Assembly: GCA_024642445.1 (NCBI GenBank)
Contig: JAHEBG010000027.1
Coordinates: 1-9,372 of the forward strand
Origin: Gammaproteobacteria bacterium
Lineage (GTDB): Bacteria; Pseudomonadota; Gammaproteobacteria; Xanthomonadales; Xanthomonadaceae
Direction: 5' to 3'
DNA: 9,372 nucleotides
The translations under genes and the position numbers were made by a program. Shown here one piece after another: positions 5,657-9,372 of the stretch. Position 1 is the stretch's first letter. The number at the start of each line of letters is the position of its first letter. The notes under the pieces were generated by a model. That model did not search any database. It worked only from the letters and a program-made list of their open reading frames with translations, and had not been told where the DNA came from.

Positions 5657-8494
5657 TCAGAAGTCGTAGGTCAGGCTGGTCCAGTAGTATCGGCCCACCG
5701 TATCAAACGTGCGCTCATCGGTATTGCCGTTGAGCGAGTTGTTCTGATACAGAATGGGCGGCTGCTTGTCGAACAGGTTGTCGACACCTACGCGCAGCTT
5801 GAACTTCTCGAAGCTGAAACCGCCTTGCACGTTGTGGTAGGTGGTGGCACCGATCGAGAACTTGCAACCTGGGCTGCCTGCGGGCAGACCAAGATTGGCA
5901 CAAGTGCCGTCCGGCTCAGTACTTCCCACGGTAAAGCCGTCGATATAGCGCATGGTCCAAGACACGTCGAACATGCCTTTACTCCATGCCAGGTTACCTA
6001 AAGCGCGCCATTGGCTGTAGTTGCCCAGACCGCCATTGGCCGAGGACAGGAAGGTTCCAGCATTCTGCTGCTGTTGCAATACCAGGCCATTGAAGATCAC
6101 ATCAACATCGAACTTATCGAGATAGGTGGCATCAAGGCTGGCACGGAACTTGCCGTACTCGGTATCAGTAAGATACTTGAAGCCGATATCAATACCGGAG
6201 GTATCGTATTTGCCGACGTTGGCTTTGCGATCGAACAGGATTTCCATCTCACCGCTTGGTCGGCGACTGAACAATGAACACAGCGGCGATGGATTGGCGG
6301 CCGTGCTGTTGAAGCAGATGTTCAGGATGTTCTGCGAACCAATGGGGTTAATGGCGCCGTCCAGCTTGGCATTCCAGTAATCAATCGTGGTCGAGAAGCC
6401 CTCGAACCATGACGGCTCATACACCATACCAACGGTTACCACAGTGCCTTCTTCCGGCTTCAGCGTTGAGTTGCCGCCTTTGATGGCATTTAACTGCGTA
6501 TCGGTTTGGCCGAAGCTACCGTCAGCAATGACATTGGTACAGGCCGGGTTGGTGGATGGACCGCCACCGGTTTGAGTAATGCCATTACAGGGGTCGGCAA
6601 AGGTGTCCGAAGAGGCAAATTGACCGCCATACAGATCAGTGATGGTCGGAGCGCGGAACACTTCCGCATAGGTGCCGCGGAACAACAACTCTTCCGAGGG
6701 ACGCCATTCCAATCCGAGCTTGCTGTTGACGGTGCTACCGAAGGCCGAATAATCGGACCAGCGTGATCCGACAGTGACGTTGAAATTGCTGGCAACGGGA
6801 ATCAAAACTTCGCCGTACAGTTCTTTCACGGTCAGATTGCCTTTCGTCGGTGCCGTACACAGCTCCGAGGAAATGCCACAGGTGTAACCGGCATTTGGAT
6901 CGATGATGGCAGCATCATACGGGTCGAAGTTCAGGAAATTTTTGCGGTATTCCACGCCCACAGCCGCTTGCACGGTGCCGGCGCCGAATTCGAACAGATC
7001 TCCGGCGAAGTTGGCTTGGAAGCTTTTTTGTGTTTCTTCCTGGCGGTGAAGCACATCCAGGGAGATGGCACCCAGAGCCACCAACTGCGCTTGTCCTGCG
7101 GCACTGTCAGGGTCGAAATTGCCGACGAAGTCAATCGGGGTGCAGCCCGGAATTGGGGTGGTATACGAACCGTTGGTGTAGCAGACGCCGCCTTGTGAGG
7201 GACCCAAAGCCAAGGCCAGAGCACCGTAATCGATGTAGCCGAGGTTATTGTTGTTCTGCTTGATTTTGCCGTAACCCACGGTGTAATCCCACGACCAGGA
7301 ACTGTCGGCAAAGGCGCCTTTCAGGCCGCCATTGAATTGGGAAACGTCGGTGACGTATTCGTAGCGGCGATTGCCCAATCGGCTTAAGCGCAGACGAATA
7401 TCGTTGATCTGGATTCCGAACGGGTTGTATTGGCTGTATTGCGATAGCGCAATGCCATCGGACAGGCCATCAAACGGAAGCGGTGCAATCTGTGAAGCTG
7501 AGCGGGTCTTGTTGGTGAACGCATCGACATAGGCGGTAACGTTTTCATTGATGTCGAAGTTGCCGGTAACGAACAATCCGGTGCGTTCCTGTGGCGTTAG
7601 CTGCAGATTGCCGACGGCCTGATAATTGAAGGCATCGGTGCCGAAGCTGAAGCAGCGGAAATCACTCAGTGCAGTACCGGGCTGACCGGATTTCAGTGTT
7701 ACCGAGTTGCAGCCGTAGTAGGCCTGCAGAACGGGGTTGGCGTTGATGAAGTAACGGCCGGTTAGCGCACGGCTGGAGCCGCCCTGTACCACGCCGGTGC
7801 TGGAGGTTGAACCCAGCGACAGCGCATAGAACGAATAGGCGCGATCGGAAGCACGAACTTCTTCCTGCTTGTTGTAGCTGGCGCTGATGATGATATTGCC
7901 ACGCTCACCGGAAGCGCCCCAGACTACACTGGCGCCGGTGCGTTGGCCGTCGTCGTGCGAAGAAATACCGTAATCGATACGGGCTTCAAGGCCGTCATAA
8001 TTCGATTTAAGAATGAAGTTGACCACGCCGCCGATGGCATCGGAGCCGTAAATGGCCGAAGCGCCGTCTTTCAGAACCTCTACAGACTGAACCATGGACA
8101 TTGGAATGGCATTGACATCGCGGGTCACGATGCGGCGACCGTTGACCAGAATCAGGGTGCGCTCGTCGCCCAGGCCGCGGAGGGAAACGGTGGCTGCACC
8201 GGCACCGCCGCCGTTGTTGACGGCTGGGTTGGTGGCAGCACCGGCTATGGCCGGGATGTCCTGAAGAAAGTCGCCAATGGTGAGTGCACCGGTTTTATCG
8301 ATGGCTTCACGGTCAAGTTGGAAAACGGGGCTAGCGGTTTCTGAATCCACGCGTTTGATGCGTGAGCCGGTGACCTGTACGGTATCCAGGGTTTTCACTT
8401 CTTCCTGGGCCGACGCGGTCGGTGCCATTACGCTGCCGGCGCCCAAAATCAGGGCACTGTGCACCGCAAGGGTGAGTTTATTTCGATTGATCAT
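5657..8494 (-). CDS. TonB-dependent outer-membrane receptor
   Basis: A 945-residue outer-membrane receptor that imports an unknown ligand using TonB/ExbBD energy. In order: Sec signal peptide (cleavage after ASA, residue 29), TonB-box region LDTVQVTGSRI (36-46), plug domain about 50-165 with SLRGLGDERTLILVNGRR (104-121), VEVLKDGASAIYGSDAIGG (138-156) and VNFILK, then the 22-strand barrel. LKPEEG (679-684), VDNLFDK (904-910) and the C-terminal strand LTYDF with terminal Phe are typical. It has twelve cysteines, in six close pairs. ATG at 8494 is chosen because AGGTGG (8500-8505) lies 5 nt before it. An in-frame GTG at 8503 would add three residues but is itself part of that Shine-Dalgarno site. 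The gene is flanked by a terminator and its own probable promoter. The downstream peptidase hints at a peptide ligand; carbohydrate or siderophore ligands cannot be excluded. No N-terminal STN signalling domain is present. Confidence 0.95.
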   Translation of the reverse strand: MINRNKLTLAVHSALILGAGSVMAPTASAQEEVKTLDTVQVTGSRIKRVDSETASPVFQLDREAIDKTGALTIGDFLQDIPAIAGAATNPAVNNGGGAGAATVSLRGLGDERTLILVNGRRIVTRDVNAIPMSMVQSVEVLKDGASAIYGSDAIGGVVNFILKSNYDGLEARIDYGISSHDDGQRTGASVVWGASGERGNIIISASYNKQEEVRASDRAYSFYALSLGSTSSTGVVQGGSSRALTGRYFINANPVLQAYYGCNSVTLKSGQPGTALSDFRCFSFGTDAFNYQAVGNLQLTPQERTGLFVTGNFDINENVTAYVDAFTNKTRSASQIAPLPFDGLSDGIALSQYSQYNPFGIQINDIRLRLSRLGNRRYEYVTDVSQFNGGLKGAFADSSWSWDYTVGYGKIKQNNNNLGYIDYGALALALGPSQGGVCYTNGSYTTPIPGCTPIDFVGNFDPDSAAGQAQLVALGAISLDVLHRQEETQKSFQANFAGDLFEFGAGTVQAAVGVEYRKNFLNFDPYDAAIIDPNAGYTCGISSELCTAPTKGNLTVKELYGEVLIPVASNFNVTVGSRWSDYSAFGSTVNSKLGLEWRPSEELLFRGTYAEVFRAPTITDLYGGQFASSDTFADPCNGITQTGGGPSTNPACTNVIADGSFGQTDTQLNAIKGGNSTLKPEEGTVVTVGMVYEPSWFEGFSTTIDYWNAKLDGAINPIGSQNILNICFNSTAANPSPLCSLFSRRPSGEMEILFDRKANVGKYDTSGIDIGFKYLTDTEYGKFRASLDATYLDKFDVDVIFNGLVLQQQQNAGTFLSSANGGLGNYSQWRALGNLAWSKGMFDVSWTMRYIDGFTVGSTEPDGTCANLGLPAGSPGCKFSIGATTYHNVQGGFSFEKFKLRVGVDNLFDKQPPILYQNNSLNGNTDERTFDTVGRYYWTSLTYDF

Positions 8495-8499
8495 AAAAG

Positions 8500-8505
8500 C
8501 CACCT
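8500..8505 (-). promoter_or_regulatory. Shine-Dalgarno site deciding the receptor start
   Basis: AGGTGG on the minus strand sits 5 nt before the ATG at 8494. It overlaps the alternative GTG codon (8501-8503), which argues strongly against that GTG as the start. Confidence 0.75.
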
Positions 8506-8585
8506 ATAGGGTTATTGTTATGGTGAAACGTATGAGATAAAAACAGGCCACTCAGACAAAATCAAAATGCGTGAGTAACCTGCCA

Positions 8586-8614
8586 TTATTAATACTTCGT
8601 TAACAATTTGTCGA
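8586..8614 (-). promoter_or_regulatory. Candidate sigma-70 promoter of the receptor gene
   Basis: On the minus strand, TCGACA (8609-8614, five of six matches to TTGACA) is followed after 17 bp by TAATAA (8586-8591), a moderate -10 in a clearly AT-rich patch. Transcription would begin near 8580 and give a leader of about 85 nt. In the rest of the 183-bp region between the lipoprotein stop and the receptor start I see only a small GC hairpin. Confidence 0.35.
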
Positions 8615-8639
8615 GTGCTATCCGTCACGATTTCTGCTC

Positions 8640-8653
8640 CGGGGCGTGCCCCG
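8640..8653. other. Small GC-rich hairpin between lipoprotein and receptor genes
   Basis: CGGGG and CCCCG form a 5-bp stem around a 4-nt loop (or 6 bp around 2 nt), 24 nt downstream of the lipoprotein stop and upstream of the receptor promoter. Neither strand has a T run after it, so it is not a standard intrinsic terminator. It may help end lipoprotein transcription or protect the mRNA 3' end. Confidence 0.4.
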
Positions 8654-8677
8654 AAGGAAAGGGCGGCACTGCGAGCT

Positions 8678-9028
8678 TTAGTCGACCGCCTCAATTTCAA
8701 GAATCTCGACTATCTGGCCCCACATATGGGTGGACATCCGGTCGGGGTCAGGCCGCGCACTGAAGCGCACGCGCAAGCCGTCTACTTGCAAAGCTTCGTC
8801 CAGCACTAGGGGGTCATATTTCTGACCGTCATCGGCAATCAGGCCCCAGAAGCCGCCCTCAAGGTCTTGATAGCGCACGGTGGCCAAGCCCTGAATCAGG
8901 TCCTCAGATGGGTCAGCGGGTTCGGTCATGACGGGGCTCTCTTGAATTGCGGGAATAGGCGATGCATCAGGGGCGCCGGCACAGGCTGCCAGACCGATGA
9001 TCAAGAACACAAAGAGTAAGGGTTTCAT
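8678..9028 (-). CDS. Small putative lipoprotein of unrecognised family
   Basis: A 116-residue protein with a lipoprotein signal peptide: MKP, a hydrophobic core LLFVFLIIG, then lipobox LAAC with the lipidated cysteine at residue 16. The residue after Cys is Ala, so there is no Asp+2 inner-membrane retention signal and an outer-membrane location is likely. After a Pro/Asp/Glu-rich linker (about 18-45) comes a compact domain with GGFWGLIADDGQKYDPL, GLRVRFSARPDPD and MSTHMWGQIVEILEIE near the C-terminus. It probably forms a small beta-barrel, but I do not recognise a named family or function. ATG at 9028 is chosen: GAGGA (9034-9038) lies 5 nt upstream and the signal peptide then has normal proportions. 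ATGs at 9058 and 9055 would add ten or nine residues and bury the Shine-Dalgarno site in the coding region. It is flanked by a terminator upstream and the receptor leader downstream, so it is probably a single-gene transcript. Confidence 0.82.
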   Translation of the reverse strand: MKPLLFVFLIIGLAACAGAPDASPIPAIQESPVMTEPADPSEDLIQGLATVRYQDLEGGFWGLIADDGQKYDPLVLDEALQVDGLRVRFSARPDPDRMSTHMWGQIVEILEIEAVD

Positions 9029-9053
9029 GCGCATCCTCAGTAGGCTTTTGCCC

Positions 9054-9059
9054 ATCATA
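9054..9059 (-). promoter_or_regulatory. Candidate -10 element for the lipoprotein gene
   Basis: TATGAT on the minus strand lies about 26 nt before the chosen ATG at 9028, which would give a leader of about 20 nt containing the GAGGA ribosome site. A -35 is poor: the T-rich tail of the upstream terminator (about 9076-9081) lies at a suitable distance. If this is right, the longer starts at 9055 and 9058 would not even be transcribed. Confidence 0.3.
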
Positions 9060-9076
9060 CGCCAACCGTTGCCAAC

Positions 9077-9099
9077 AAAAACCCCGCCGTGGCGGGGTT
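9077..9099 (-). terminator. Rho-independent terminator after the membrane-protein gene
   Basis: AACCCCGC (9080-9087) pairs perfectly with GCGGGGTT (9092-9099) around a 4-nt loop. On the minus strand the stem ends in a run of five T (9081 down to 9077), about 25 nt after the stop codon of the gene entering from the right. It separates that gene from the lipoprotein. Confidence 0.85.
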
Positions 9100-9124
9100 A
9101 GTGTGTGTATGGCTGCCAACTACA

Positions 9125-9372
9125 TTAGGCTGAAATGGCCAGTTTCTCGTTGTGGTAACGGCGTGCGGCAATGAACCAGAGTATGGCACTCAAGCCCATG
9201 CCGCTGACCAGATACACAGCCCACTCCGTTGGAGAAACGGCTTCGGTGCGTACAATCTTCAGAATCATCTGGTTCTGCGCCAGGAACGGCACGGCAAACT
9301 GCCAGAGCTGATTCTTGATCGGGTTCACCATCAAAATTATGGTGGGCAGTATTGGCAGGAACATCAACAGGC
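9125..9372 (-). CDS. C-terminal part of an integral membrane protein, probably an ABC-2/NatB-like permease
   Basis: The last 81 or so codons are visible; the 5' end lies beyond the right edge, so the TTG and ATG codons at 9367 and 9364 are internal rather than the start. The fragment begins in a hydrophobic segment (LLMFLPILPTIILMV), continues with a loop NPIKNQLWQFAVPFLAQNQMILKI, and ends with a last transmembrane helix (about YLVSGMGLSAILWFIAARRY) and a short basic tail ending KLAISA. From memory, NatB/YhaP-like ABC-2 permeases end in this way: a proline-rich segment, a 'VPFLxQNQ' loop, one final helix and a cytoplasmic tail. The membrane character is seen directly; the permease name is inference from a fragment. 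It ends in its own terminator and is not in an operon with the lipoprotein. Confidence 0.6.
   Translation of the reverse strand, partial: LLMFLPILPTIILMVNPIKNQLWQFAVPFLAQNQMILKIVRTEAVSPTEWAVYLVSGMGLSAILWFIAARRYHNEKLAISA

Noticed and set aside
7943..8344. 133-codon plus-strand ORF inside the receptor
   Set aside because: Antisense to the conserved plug domain; no independent evidence of coding.
8640..8653. GC hairpin considered as a terminator for the lipoprotein gene
   Set aside because: There is no T run on either strand after the stem, so it is listed only as a hairpin.
8518..8700. 60-codon minus-strand ORF in the receptor leader region
   Set aside because: It overlaps the lipoprotein 3' end, the hairpin and the candidate promoter; no domain or signal peptide, and no convincing ribosome site.
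9061..9120. GCCAAC occurring three times (9061, 9071, 9115) as a possible repeat or operator
   Set aside because: A hexamer with irregular spacing, one copy near the 3' end of another gene; no symmetry or larger unit supports a binding site.

Overview
The window looks like chromosomal DNA of a gammaproteobacterium, most likely of the order Lysobacterales (Xanthomonadales). The reasons are a large TonB-dependent receptor with the pre-plug sequence LDTVQVTGSRIKRVD, a secreted DUF885-type metallopeptidase and a tetratricopeptide (TPR)-sulfotransferase, a mix common in that order, plus a GC content judged by eye to be in the mid-50s percent. The assignment is inference from gene content. I see no rRNA, tRNA, CRISPR array, insertion sequence or phage gene. 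Every stretch of more than 300 bases is covered by a gene.

Left part (1-3815). Three genes run leftward in a tight operon: a 2-oxoglutarate/Fe(II) dioxygenase of the prolyl-4-hydroxylase type, a class I SAM methyltransferase, and the first 166 codons of a TPR protein that leaves the window and may be a TPR-aspartyl/asparaginyl hydroxylase. The TPR protein appears to start at TTG, one codon after the methyltransferase stop and in the same frame. Divergent from this operon, across only 49 bp, is a 608-residue TPR-sulfotransferase whose catalytic half resembles tyrosylprotein sulfotransferases. Together these form a compact set of putative protein- or peptide-modifying enzymes (sulfation, hydroxylation, methylation) with TPR substrate-docking modules. 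This is the most interesting part of the window. No substrate gene is visible.

Middle and right part (3809-8494). A secreted zinc peptidase (DUF885) ends tail to tail with the sulfotransferase, overlapping it by 7 bp. Upstream of it on the same strand is the TonB-dependent receptor, followed by a clear intrinsic terminator with a UUCG loop (minus-strand reading) that separates the two transcripts at least partly. The receptor has exactly twelve cysteines, which fall into six close pairs. Receptor and peptidase could work together in peptide uptake and degradation.

Right edge (8495-9372). A 183-bp upstream region carries the probable receptor promoter. It is followed by a small lipoprotein of unrecognised family, another intrinsic terminator, and the C-terminal 81 codons of a membrane protein, probably an ABC-2/NatB-like permease. 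Several start codons were refined from Shine-Dalgarno placement: receptor ATG at 8494, lipoprotein ATG at 9028, TPR protein TTG at 500.
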